Source: Deltaproteobacteria bacterium (GTDB lineage: Bacteria > Desulfobacterota > Desulfovibrionia > Desulfovibrionales > Desulfovibrionaceae). From it: a stretch of 5,079 bases of DNA. The notes beneath the pieces were generated by a model. That model was given only the letters and a program-made list of their open reading frames with translations, was not told the origin of the DNA and did not search any database. This document shows positions 1 through 5,079 of the stretch, piece by piece (position 1 is the first letter of the stretch; each line of letters begins with the position of its first letter). A program made the position numbers and the translations under genes. The stretch spans positions 1 to 5,079 of the forward strand of contig JAJBSY010000435.1 in NCBI GenBank assembly GCA_020861205.1. The letters are read 5' to 3'.

Positions 1-213
1 ATTCCTTCTTATTCCCTTGTCGTTATTGACGTACTCCACGGCTTCCCGGACGAGGTCGGCGAATTCGTCACGCTCTCCCTTCATAAGGGGCGTCGAAAGC
101 ATGAGCCTGAGGGTCGCGATGACCGCCTGCACGGCCGGCACGGGTTTCCCCTGGCGCAAAAAGGAGTTCACCAGCTTTATCTGTCTGCGGACAGAGACGA
201 TATCTTGTGACAT
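1..213 (-). CDS. Small conserved-looking hypothetical protein, N-terminal 71 residues (3' end outside window)
   Basis: An open frame runs without a stop from an ATG at 213-211 to the window edge. The protein begins MSQDIVSVRRQIKLVNSFLR and continues with an amphipathic, probably all-helical segment (QAVIATLRLML, then ERDEFADLVREAVEYV). No signal peptide or membrane segment is visible. A good Shine-Dalgarno, GAGGAAG (222-216), precedes the ATG and supports both the start and the gene's reality. It lies 30 nt after the kdsB stop in the same direction, so it is probably co-transcribed with kdsB. The style (a helical repeat of the type 'QGK..PAVQ......LL.TPLMK.ERDEF') resembles small uncharacterised proteins I associate with Desulfovibrio-type bacteria, but that is recollection rather than a search. 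I assign no function. The gene is cut by the window boundary, not visibly broken. Confidence 0.72.
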   Translation of the reverse strand, partial: MSQDIVSVRRQIKLVNSFLRQGKPVPAVQAVIATLRLMLSTPLMKGERDEFADLVREAVEYVNNDKGIRRN

Positions 214-215
214 GC

Positions 216-222
216 CTTCCTC
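216..222 (-). promoter_or_regulatory. Shine-Dalgarno of the downstream hypothetical gene
   Basis: The minus strand reads GAGGAAG just upstream of the ATG at 213. Its GAGGA core has a 4-nt spacer to the start. It lies in the 30-nt gap after the kdsB stop and is what makes the short, truncated frame at 1-213 credible as a gene. Confidence 0.6.
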
Positions 223-243
223 GTGGAAACGAATTTTCTCGCG

Positions 244-987
244 TTACGTGTTTTTCGCCATTAACGGCAAAATGCGCTCTATATCTTCCGGCCTGTCAAC
301 GCCGTGGGACCGATGGTCCGTGACCGCGACCCGCATGGGGATGCCGTTTTCCAGAAACCGGAGCTGCTCCAGGCTTTCCATCACCTCAAGCGGAGAGGGC
401 GGAAGCTTCGTGTACGCGGCGAGAACGCGCATACGGTACGCATAAATGCCCACGTGCAGCAAATAGGGCGACGCCTCACCGGCGGTCCGCTCGAACGGAA
501 TGGGAGAACGGGAAAAATACAGGGCGTTCCCAACCGTATCGCGCACGACCTTGACCCGGTCCGGGAGAAGGGCCTCGTCACGGTCCATCGGGCAGGCCAG
601 CGTGGAGGCCGCGACCTCGTCGGCGGCGAACGGGGCGAGGAGCGCGTCCAGCATGGCGCTTTCCAACGCCGGCTCGTCTCCCTGGATATTGACCACCACC
701 GCGTCATCGGGGACGCGCAGCGCCGCCGCCGCCTCGAACACCCGGGAGGACCCGTTGGCATGATCGGTACGGGTCAGGAGGCAAGGCACCCCGAGGCGTG
801 ACGCGGCCTCCATGATGCGCGCGTCGTCCGTGCACAGGTGCACGCTCGTCAAGGCCCGGCAGCGCGACGCCCGATGCCAGACGTGCCAGAACATGGGTTT
901 GCCCATGATTTCGGCCAGCGGTTTGCCGGGAAACCGTGAAGACGCGTACCGCGCGGGAATAAACCCGAAACAGGAAGGAAATGCCAT
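244..987 (-). CDS. kdsB: 3-deoxy-manno-octulosonate cytidylyltransferase (CMP-Kdo synthetase)
   Basis: This cytosolic enzyme activates Kdo with CTP to give CMP-Kdo and pyrophosphate, supplying the sugar that Kdo transferases add to lipid A. The protein has 247 residues, the normal family length (E. coli about 248). Visible signatures are the N-terminal nucleotide-binding [15 protein letters not shown] (10-24), VNIQGDEP (99-106) with the metal-ligand Asp104, YFSRSPIPF (157-165), LHVGIYAYR (177-185), MESLEQLR (203-210) and HGVDRPED (228-235) with the second metal-ligand Asp231. The start is fixed because the nucleotide-binding loop begins about ten residues in. The Shine-Dalgarno is weak: GGGGAA lies about 11 nt upstream. 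One oddity is NGSSR (78-82), where the E. coli enzyme has SGTER. A promoter-like element lies upstream in the 988-1114 gap. The assignment is secure from sequence. Confidence 0.96.
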   Translation of the reverse strand: MAFPSCFGFIPARYASSRFPGKPLAEIMGKPMFWHVWHRASRCRALTSVHLCTDDARIMEAASRLGVPCLLTRTDHANGSSRVFEAAAALRVPDDAVVVNIQGDEPALESAMLDALLAPFAADEVAASTLACPMDRDEALLPDRVKVVRDTVGNALYFSRSPIPFERTAGEASPYLLHVGIYAYRMRVLAAYTKLPPSPLEVMESLEQLRFLENGIPMRVAVTDHRSHGVDRPEDIERILPLMAKNT

Positions 988-1050
988 AGGAAACCAGTTC
1001 CCCGCTTCGTCACCAGCTGTTAGCGGAATTTTCCCCCATCCCGCGCTACA

Positions 1051-1079
1051 AGTATACTGTTATAACAATACCGTATCCA
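1051..1079 (-). promoter_or_regulatory. Candidate sigma70-type promoter for kdsB
   Basis: On the minus strand a -10-like TATACT (1056-1051, five of six consensus positions) is preceded, across 17 nt, by a -35-like TGGATA (1079-1074, four of six). Both lie in the AT-rich gap about 65-90 nt upstream of the kdsB ATG, leaving room for a short leader. Finding a promoter here would make kdsB independent of the malQ operon. The match was found by eye, and AT-rich DNA gives chance hits. Confidence 0.4.
1052..1071. promoter_or_regulatory. Dyad overlapping the kdsB promoter candidate (possible operator)
   Basis: The core TGTTATAACA (1058-1067) is a perfect 10-bp palindrome. It is flanked by GTAT (1052-1055) on one side and ATAC (1068-1071) on the other, though the two arms are offset by 2 nt. 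The core lies in the spacer between the proposed -35 and -10, where a bound regulator would block RNA polymerase. The regulator is unknown; the half-site TTGTTA is only loosely like known redox-regulator half-sites, and I do not assign one. Confidence 0.3.
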
Positions 1080-1114
1080 CAATTTTCTGCGCTCCCCCGG
1101 CAGAGGTGTGGAAA

Positions 1115-2359
1115 TCAGGCGCCCGGGCCCATGAAGCGCACCAGCTCGAAAAGCTTTTTATGGTGCGTGGCCACGATATGGTAATATTTGTCCTGCGGCA
1201 CGTAGATGTACGGCACGTCCGCCATCCGACGGTACAAAAAGAGCGAAAGGATCACCCGGTTGACGGCCTGGTGCCCGATGATCAGCGTGCCCGGGGCCGC
1301 CCCGGAGAGGAAGAGCGCCTTGCGGAACCCCCGGTTCACCCGCTCGTGCATGGTGACGTACCCTTCGCCTTCCGGGTACACGTAGTTGAATTTGTCCCTC
1401 GAGCGGGCCGCGAACTCTTCCGGGTACCGGCGGCGGATTTCCTCATAGGTCAGCCCCTCGCATATGCCCGCGTCTATTTCGTCCAGCTCCGGCAAAGCCA
1501 TGAGCACGCTGTCCGGATGATCCGCGATGAGCGGGGTGGCGAATTGCGTGGAACGGGTCTTTTCGGACGTGAAAATATACGGCACGGGTTTGTCCCTGAA
1601 GTAATCCGCGAGCGCCTGCGCCTGGGCGAGCCCCTTCTCGGTAAGGGGGGAATCGCCGCCGATGCGGTTTTCCAGGTTGTAGTAGCTCTCCCCGTGACGC
1701 ACGAGGTACAGGTTGTTGACCCAGTCGGAAACCATGATGTCGCGGATACGGACGTAGAACGGCACCACGAAGGTGAGCTGTTCCTGCAATATCCGGTTGT
1801 TGAGGGTGTCGAGGCGAACAAAGTTGGCTTCCCGCCCGAGCGGGACGTAAATGGACGCGTAATACCCGATGCGCTGCTCGAACCGCTCCGTCGCCTCGGC
1901 CCGCGACATGTTGGCGAACTCGGGCAGGCGCACCTTGCGCTGGATGCTCGCGGCCACGAGGTCCTTGTCCTCGTTGACGCACTCTATGTAGAGAACCGGG
2001 ATGCCCGTGAGGCGTTCCTCGAGCATGTTCCTGCGCGCCCGGCTGGCGTTGGTGGCGTCCAGAATGGCCACGTTGCCGCCCTCGTCCAGGTATTGGCGGG
2101 CGGCCTGCATGTTCATCCGGGACAGCTCGTCCCTGGCCTTGTTGCCTTCCTCGTTGTGCGGATCGTAAAACCACGGTTCGGAGGACGCCTCCCCGTAATG
2201 GACGCGCCGGAGAACCCCGTTGTTGAAAATACGCGTCTTGACGCCCTCGGCTTCAAGCCCGTCGCGAAGGCGCAAGGCCAGGGTGGATTTTCCCCTGGCG
2301 GGAAGCCCCACCAGAACAAGACAAACTTTGCAGGAACGCGGTGTTTCGATACTCGTCAT
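1115..2359 (-). CDS. Eukaryotic-type bifunctional 6-phosphofructo-2-kinase/fructose-2,6-bisphosphatase
   Basis: The predicted enzyme both makes fructose-2,6-bisphosphate (from fructose-6-phosphate and ATP) and hydrolyses it. It has 414 residues from the ATG at 2359. The kinase half (about 1-208) has Walker A GLPARGKS (18-25), FNNGVLRR, DPHNEE, DATN (101-104), and Lys142, Arg163 and Tyr167 matching mammalian fructose-6-phosphate contacts (Lys174, Arg195, Tyr199). The phosphatase half (about 216-410) has RHGES with phospho-acceptor His222, Asn228, RIGGDS, Arg269, acid Glu294 in EIDAG, Tyr305, Arg319, Lys323, Tyr334, and HQAVNR with His363 and Arg368. Alignment was by eye. It lacks the regulatory N- and C-terminal extensions of mammalian isoforms (about 470-520 residues). 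A GTG directly before the ATG (2362) would add one residue, but the GAGG Shine-Dalgarno is 4 nt from the ATG and only 1 nt from the GTG. It overlaps malQ by one base. Stand-alone phosphoglycerate-mutase-like or P-loop-kinase naming would miss the fusion. Confidence 0.93.
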   Translation of the reverse strand: MTSIETPRSCKVCLVLVGLPARGKSTLALRLRDGLEAEGVKTRIFNNGVLRRVHYGEASSEPWFYDPHNEEGNKARDELSRMNMQAARQYLDEGGNVAILDATNASRARRNMLEERLTGIPVLYIECVNEDKDLVAASIQRKVRLPEFANMSRAEATERFEQRIGYYASIYVPLGREANFVRLDTLNNRILQEQLTFVVPFYVRIRDIMVSDWVNNLYLVRHGESYYNLENRIGGDSPLTEKGLAQAQALADYFRDKPVPYIFTSEKTRSTQFATPLIADHPDSVLMALPELDEIDAGICEGLTYEEIRRRYPEEFAARSRDKFNYVYPEGEGYVTMHERVNRGFRKALFLSGAAPGTLIIGHQAVNRVILSLFLYRRMADVPYIYVPQDKYYHIVATHHKKLFELVRFMGPGA

Positions 2360-2367
2360 CACGCCTC
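2357..2367 (-). promoter_or_regulatory. Translational-coupling junction malQ/PFK-2 (TGATG with GAGG)
   Basis: The minus strand reads GAGGCGTGATGA. The malQ stop TGA (2361-2359) shares its last base with the downstream ATG (2359-2357). GAGG (2367-2364), inside the end of malQ, is the ribosome-binding site at 4-nt spacing. Such overlaps usually mean re-initiation by the terminating ribosome, hence near-fixed stoichiometry of the two proteins. Confidence 0.7.
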
Positions 2368-3903
2368 TTTCCGTATTCCGGCATGTCTGCCGAAAAACGC
2401 GGTGTTCTCCATGAACCAGGCCATGGAATCATCGGAAAGCTGGCCGGGCAAAAGCCGCCAGCACCAGTTGCCCTCCGTGGTGGAGGGCGTGTTCATGCGC
2501 GACGCCATGTCCAGGTTCAGAATATCCTGCGCCGGGATCACGGCCATGTCCGCCACGCTCGCGAGGGCCAGCCGCATCATGGTCGCCGCGACGTTTTCTT
2601 CCGTGACGGCGGATCCGGTATAGGCCGCCAGCTTAGCTTTCTCGTCCGGGGTGGCGTTTTGCGCGAACCAGCCCCGCGTCGGCGGGTTGTCGTGCGTGCC
2701 GGTGTACACAACCTGGCTGCGGTGCTGCATATAGGGCGTATGCGGGTTTTCCAGCAGATTGCCACCGAAACCGAACTGGAGCACCGCCATGCCCGGAAAC
2801 CCCAAGGCGCGTTGCAACTCCCGCACGTCCGGCGTAATGACCCCCAGATCCTCGGCGATGATGGGCATACTGACCAGCCGCCTCGCCAGCGCGGAAAAAA
2901 GGGCGTAGCCGGGGGCCTCCACCCAGCGCCCGTTCATGGCCGTTTCCTCTTCGGCGGGCACTTCCCAGTACCCGGCGAATCCCCGGAAATGGTCGAGACG
3001 AACGCAGTCGAACATGGCCAGGTTGTGCATCAGCCGCCGCGTCCACCAGAGAAAGTTGTCCCCGGCGATCGCGTCCCAATCATACAGAGGGTTGCCCCAC
3101 CGCTGTCCCGTGGGGCTGAAGTAATCCGGCGGCACGCCGGCCACCACCGTGGGGAGCCCGGCTTCATCCAGTTTGAAAAGCCTCGTGTTGGCCCAGACGT
3201 CCGCCGAGTCGTGCGTGACGTAGATCGGCACGTCCCCCACCAGCCGCAACCCCAGTTTCGTAGAGATACCGCGCAGTTTTTTCCACTGGCGGTAAAAAAG
3301 ATACTGGCAGAACCGCTCGCGCTGCATAGCCTCGCGTTCGGCGGCATCCCACGCCGCCAGGGCGGATGCGTCCCTGCGCGCCAGCGGCTCCGGCCACTTC
3401 GTCCATTCGGCGCCGTCATGCGCCCCCTTGATCGTGGCGAACCGGGCGTAATCCTCCAGCCAATACCGGTTGTCGTTCACAAAAGCGGCGAAGGAGGCGT
3501 CCGTTTCCAGGGTTCCCCGGCTGGTATCGTAAGCTTTGCGCAACAGCACGTCACGCTGGCGGTGCACCCGGTCGTACTCGACGCGCGTGGCGCTTTCCCC
3601 TTCATGGTGGAAAAAGGTTTCGGCGTTGGCGGCGTCAATGTCGCCCTGGGTCACGAAGCCTTCTTCCAACAGCAGTTCCGGGCTGATGAACAAGATGTTG
3701 CCCGCGAATGCCGAAGGGCTCGAATAGGGCGAATTGCCGATGCCCGGCGACGTGGGATTGAGCGGCAGGAATTGCCAGATCGTTTGCCCGGTGCGGGCGA
3801 GAAGCCGCGCGAAAGCATGGGCTTCCGGCCCGAAATCGCCGATCCCGTACCGGGACGGCAGGGAAGAAAAGTGCAGCAAAACGCCGCTCGTCCGAAGTCG
3901 CAT
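2359..3903 (-). CDS. malQ: 4-alpha-glucanotransferase (amylomaltase, GH77)
   Basis: This cytosolic enzyme moves alpha-1,4-glucan segments between chains, making short maltodextrins usable by phosphorylases. The 514 residues match the compact bacterial/plant plastid form (about 500) rather than the longer E. coli MalQ (about 690). Landmarks are GVLLHFSSLPSRYGIGDFG (7-25), the substrate loop NPTSPGIGNSPYSS (49-62), GDVPIYV (223-229), GVPPDYFSPTGQRWGNPLYD (256-275), the nucleophile Asp304 in VRLDHFRGF, acid/base Glu351 in IIAEDLGVIT and Asp405 in YTGTHDN. All three catalytic carboxylates are present. The start ATG has AGGAG 9 nt upstream (3917-3913). The gene follows sppA after 178 nt and overlaps the PFK-2/FBPase-2 gene, suggesting a storage-glucan/glycolysis control unit. 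No glycogen phosphorylase or synthase gene is in the window, so whether its substrate is glycogen or imported maltodextrin is open. Confidence 0.97.
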   Translation of the reverse strand: MRLRTSGVLLHFSSLPSRYGIGDFGPEAHAFARLLARTGQTIWQFLPLNPTSPGIGNSPYSSPSAFAGNILFISPELLLEEGFVTQGDIDAANAETFFHHEGESATRVEYDRVHRQRDVLLRKAYDTSRGTLETDASFAAFVNDNRYWLEDYARFATIKGAHDGAEWTKWPEPLARRDASALAAWDAAEREAMQRERFCQYLFYRQWKKLRGISTKLGLRLVGDVPIYVTHDSADVWANTRLFKLDEAGLPTVVAGVPPDYFSPTGQRWGNPLYDWDAIAGDNFLWWTRRLMHNLAMFDCVRLDHFRGFAGYWEVPAEEETAMNGRWVEAPGYALFSALARRLVSMPIIAEDLGVITPDVRELQRALGFPGMAVLQFGFGGNLLENPHTPYMQHRSQVVYTGTHDNPPTRGWFAQNATPDEKAKLAAYTGSAVTEENVAATMMRLALASVADMAVIPAQDILNLDMASRMNTPSTTEGNWCWRLLPGQLSDDSMAWFMENTAFFGRHAGIRKEA

Positions 3904-3927
3904 AGGGTCAGGCTCCTGCGAAAGCCG

Positions 3928-3943
3928 CCGCCGGCGGATCCGC
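3928..3943. repeat. Two overlapping 10-bp palindromes upstream of malQ
   Basis: CCGCCGGCGG (3928-3937) and GCGGATCCGC (3934-3943) are both perfect palindromes sharing four bases. They lie 11 nt before the malQ Shine-Dalgarno. In RNA the two foldings would exclude each other. They may be a protein-binding site or leader structure, or chance in GC-rich DNA. Confidence 0.35.
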
Positions 3944-4053
3944 TCCCGAGGAACGCCGGAAGCGCGCTCGGTAGGGCGCTATCCGTCTTGATTCCCGGCT
4001 GGGCGGCATCCGGGCGGAAAGAGCGCTCGTGATCCACGTTTCCGCGGGTTTTG

Positions 4054-4077
4054 GCGTTTTCCGGTTTTCCGGAACGC
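4054..4077 (-). terminator. Stem-loop just after sppA (no U-tract; weak terminator or 3'-end stabiliser)
   Basis: The minus strand forms TTCCGG-AAAA-CCGGAA (4074-4059), a perfect 6-bp stem with a 4-nt loop. It extends by GCG (4077-4075) pairing with CGC (4056-4054) across a 2-nt AA bulge. It begins only a few bases after the sppA stop at 4082. It is followed by A-rich rather than U-rich RNA, so it does not fit an intrinsic terminator. A role as an RNA-processing or 3'-protecting hairpin between sppA and malQ is more plausible. Confidence 0.35.
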
Positions 4078-4081
4078 GCGG

Positions 4082-4972
4082 TTAATAGACAAACTGGTAG
4101 CGTTCGGGCGCGGCGGCCGTTTCCACGCCGATATCCAGGGCGGCCTGGAGCAGCCGCTTCCATAACGGCGGCGACGTTTCCGGTTCCGCCAGAATCTTCG
4201 GCTCGCCTTCAATCTTGCAGAGCGCCGCAAGGCGGGCGACAGCGGCCTGCCGGTCCCCCAGGTGATCGACGAGCCCGCTTTCCAGAGCCTGGCGACCGGT
4301 GAACACGCGGCCGTCGGCAAGGGCCGCGACCCTTTCCCTCGGCAGGTTACGCCCGGCCGCGACGGTCGCGACGAACTCCTCCTGCATTTCGTCCAGCAGG
4401 GTTTGCAGGTAGGCCCGCTCCTCGGGCGCAAGCTCCTTGAAGGGAGACCCGGAAGCTTTGAAGCGCCCGGTCGTCAGACTTTCGGAAGAAACCCCGATGC
4501 GCTCCATGAGCCGCTGAACATTGGTTACCTGCAACCGGACGCCGATACTCCCGGTCAGGGTCGAGGGGCTGGCGAAAATCTCCTTGCCCGCCACGGCGAT
4601 GTAATATCCGCCGGAGGCGGCCACAGACCCCATGGAAACGACGACCGGCTTGGCCGCGGCAAGGCGTTTGACCGCCATGTAGATTTCCTGGGACGGCGCG
4701 ACGGCCCCGCCTGGCGAATCCACGCGCACCAGGACCCCGGCCACGGAGGTATCCTTGCGCAGCTTTTCGATCCAGGCCGTGCTCCGCTCGGCGTCGCCGA
4801 TGAATCCTTCCACGGCGACCACGCCAAGGCGCGGGCCACGGGCCTCGAGAACGGCCCAGAGCGCGGAGCCCGCCCAGACCAGGAACAGCAGCACAAGGAC
4901 CACGAGAAGGAAAAACACCTTGGGGCGCCGCTTTCTGAACGGCTGCCGGGCATAGGGATAGGTTTGGCTCAT
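4082..4972 (-). CDS. sppA: Signal peptide peptidase SppA, short 36-kDa type (S49 family)
   Basis: This membrane-anchored serine protease degrades leftover signal peptides and misfolded membrane segments. The protein has 296 residues. A basic N-terminus (RKRRPK, 13-18) precedes one membrane anchor (about 19-41), with the protease domain outside the cytoplasm. Motifs are VDSPGG (84-89), SMGSVAASGGYYIA (113-126) with nucleophile Ser120, STLTGSIGV (137-145), TTGRFKASGSPFKEL (167-181) with general-base Lys172, and ADGRVFTGRQA (219-229). The Ser-Lys spacing of 52 equals that of B. subtilis SppA (Ser147/Lys199). This is the single-domain form, not the doubled E. coli form. A longer frame upstream (to 5077) exists, but its first 35 residues lie out of frame over the end of the preceding gene, and the MSQTYPYARQ start puts the anchor at the normal place. 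Its ATG is 2 nt after the previous stop, so translation is probably coupled. The ribosome-binding site is weak (GGACGG). Confidence 0.95.
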   Translation of the reverse strand: MSQTYPYARQPFRKRRPKVFFLLVVLVLLFLVWAGSALWAVLEARGPRLGVVAVEGFIGDAERSTAWIEKLRKDTSVAGVLVRVDSPGGAVAPSQEIYMAVKRLAAAKPVVVSMGSVAASGGYYIAVAGKEIFASPSTLTGSIGVRLQVTNVQRLMERIGVSSESLTTGRFKASGSPFKELAPEERAYLQTLLDEMQEEFVATVAAGRNLPRERVAALADGRVFTGRQALESGLVDHLGDRQAAVARLAALCKIEGEPKILAEPETSPPLWKRLLQAALDIGVETAAAPERYQFVY

Positions 4973-4974
4973 GT

Positions 4975-5079
4975 TTACCCGCCGTCCCGCGCTTCTGCGG
5001 GTTCGGCCGCGCGCTCCACCCGCACCTTCCGGATACGGTTCCCTTCCATGGCGGCCACGGAAACGTGCAGGGCGCACAG
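4975..5079 (-). CDS. C-terminal 34 residues of an upstream gene, possibly CorC/HlyC-type transporter-associated domain
   Basis: Reading into the window on the minus strand, a frame runs from the edge to TAA at 4977-4975. It encodes a tail with VAAMEGNRIRKVRVE followed by a loose charged/Ala-rich end (AAEPAEARDGG). The stop lies 2 nt before the sppA ATG, a typical operon junction, which supports this frame over the alternative that extends sppA upstream. The pattern of a beta strand, a short turn with GNRI, and a second strand KVRV resembles the end of the CorC_HlyC domain of hemolysin-like (DUF21/CBS) membrane proteins. That is a faint resemblance over few residues. The rest of the gene lies outside the window. 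Confidence 0.65.
   Translation of the reverse strand: MCALHVSVAAMEGNRIRKVRVERAAEPAEARDGG

Larger units (their letters stand above)
988..1114. other. AT-rich intergenic region between the PFK-2/FBPase-2 gene and kdsB
   Basis: This 127-nt gap between two co-directional genes is clearly richer in A and T (especially 1020-1090) than the flanking coding DNA. It holds a sigma70-like promoter candidate and a palindromic core, described separately. A small stem (TCTGC/GCAGA) near 1087-1105 has no T-run on the minus strand, so I see no intrinsic terminator for the upstream genes. No small ORF is supported here. Confidence 0.6.
3904..4081. other. 178-nt gap between sppA and malQ
   Basis: No convincing gene is present. 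The minus-strand frame that crosses it is a shadow of the neighbours. It holds a strong stem-loop next to the sppA stop, a perfect GAGCGCTC palindrome (4021-4028), two overlapping 10-bp palindromes before malQ and the malQ Shine-Dalgarno. I found no convincing -35/-10 pair, so it is unclear whether malQ has its own promoter or is read from sppA. Confidence 0.5.

Noticed and set aside
17..445. A plus-strand frame of 142 codons at the left end.
   Set aside because: It lies opposite kdsB and the small downstream gene, is Ser/Arg-rich without domains, and has no supporting context.
1087..1105. A TCTGC/GCAGA hairpin as terminator of the malQ-PFK-2 operon.
   Set aside because: The stem is only 5 bp with a 9-nt loop, and the minus-strand RNA continues with AAAATT instead of a U-run.
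1115..2359. Evidence that the kinase fructose-6-phosphate lysine is replaced by arginine (VRL for VKL).
   Set aside because: A gap-free alignment back from the conserved Arg/Tyr pair puts Lys142 at that position, so the residue is conserved and the arginine is a neighbour.
812..2623. A 603-codon open frame on the plus strand, opposite the PFK-2/FBPase-2 gene and kdsB.
   Set aside because: It is antisense to two genes with clear family motifs. Its translation is rich in Arg, His, Val and Pro with no recognisable domain, as expected opposite GC-rich coding DNA.
2341..4032. A 563-codon open frame on the plus strand, opposite malQ.
   Set aside because: Same reason: malQ is unambiguous on the minus strand, and the plus-strand product looks like a low-complexity shadow with no plausible start context.
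3651..4163. A 170-codon minus-strand frame bridging sppA, the gap and malQ.
   Set aside because: It overlaps both flanking genes out of frame, has no family motif and no ribosome-binding site of its own; it is a shadow frame.
4973..5077. A 35-residue N-terminal extension of SppA starting at 5077.
   Set aside because: It is Arg/Gly-rich, would push the membrane anchor to about residue 55, and overlaps out of frame the end of an upstream gene whose stop lies 2 nt before the internal ATG at 4972.

Overview
The window is a GC-rich stretch of a Gram-negative chromosome with all recognisable genes on the minus strand. In transcription order (right to left) they are: the tail of an unidentified gene, an sppA-type signal peptide peptidase, malQ (4-alpha-glucanotransferase), a eukaryotic-type bifunctional 6-phosphofructo-2-kinase/fructose-2,6-bisphosphatase, kdsB (CMP-Kdo synthetase) and the start of a small conserved-looking hypothetical gene. 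KdsB implies a lipopolysaccharide-bearing organism. Gene style, and the look of the small protein after kdsB, suggest a Desulfovibrionaceae-like sulfate reducer; this is an inference from memory and no rRNA or marker gene is present to prove it.

Region by region: 4975-5079 is the last 34 codons of an upstream gene, ending 2 nt before sppA (4082-4972). A 178-nt gap (3904-4081) follows, holding a strong hairpin just after the sppA stop and overlapping palindromes before malQ. malQ (2359-3903) and the PFK-2/FBPase-2 gene (1115-2359) overlap in a TGATG junction and are probably translated together. A short AT-rich intergenic region (988-1114) carries a promoter-like sequence with a dyad, then kdsB (244-987) and, after 30 nt, the truncated hypothetical gene (1-213).

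How they work together: MalQ rearranges alpha-1,4-glucans during glycogen/maltodextrin turnover. Its overlapping partner would make and break fructose-2,6-bisphosphate, the signal that sets glycolysis against gluconeogenesis in eukaryotes. Both halves keep every catalytic and substrate-binding residue I could align with the mammalian enzyme. The most interesting possibility in this window is therefore a bacterial fructose-2,6-bisphosphate switch tied to storage-glucan use. KdsB (lipid A-core synthesis) and SppA (membrane peptide clearance) are envelope functions that probably belong to separate transcription units. No mobile elements, tRNA/rRNA genes or CRISPR arrays were seen.
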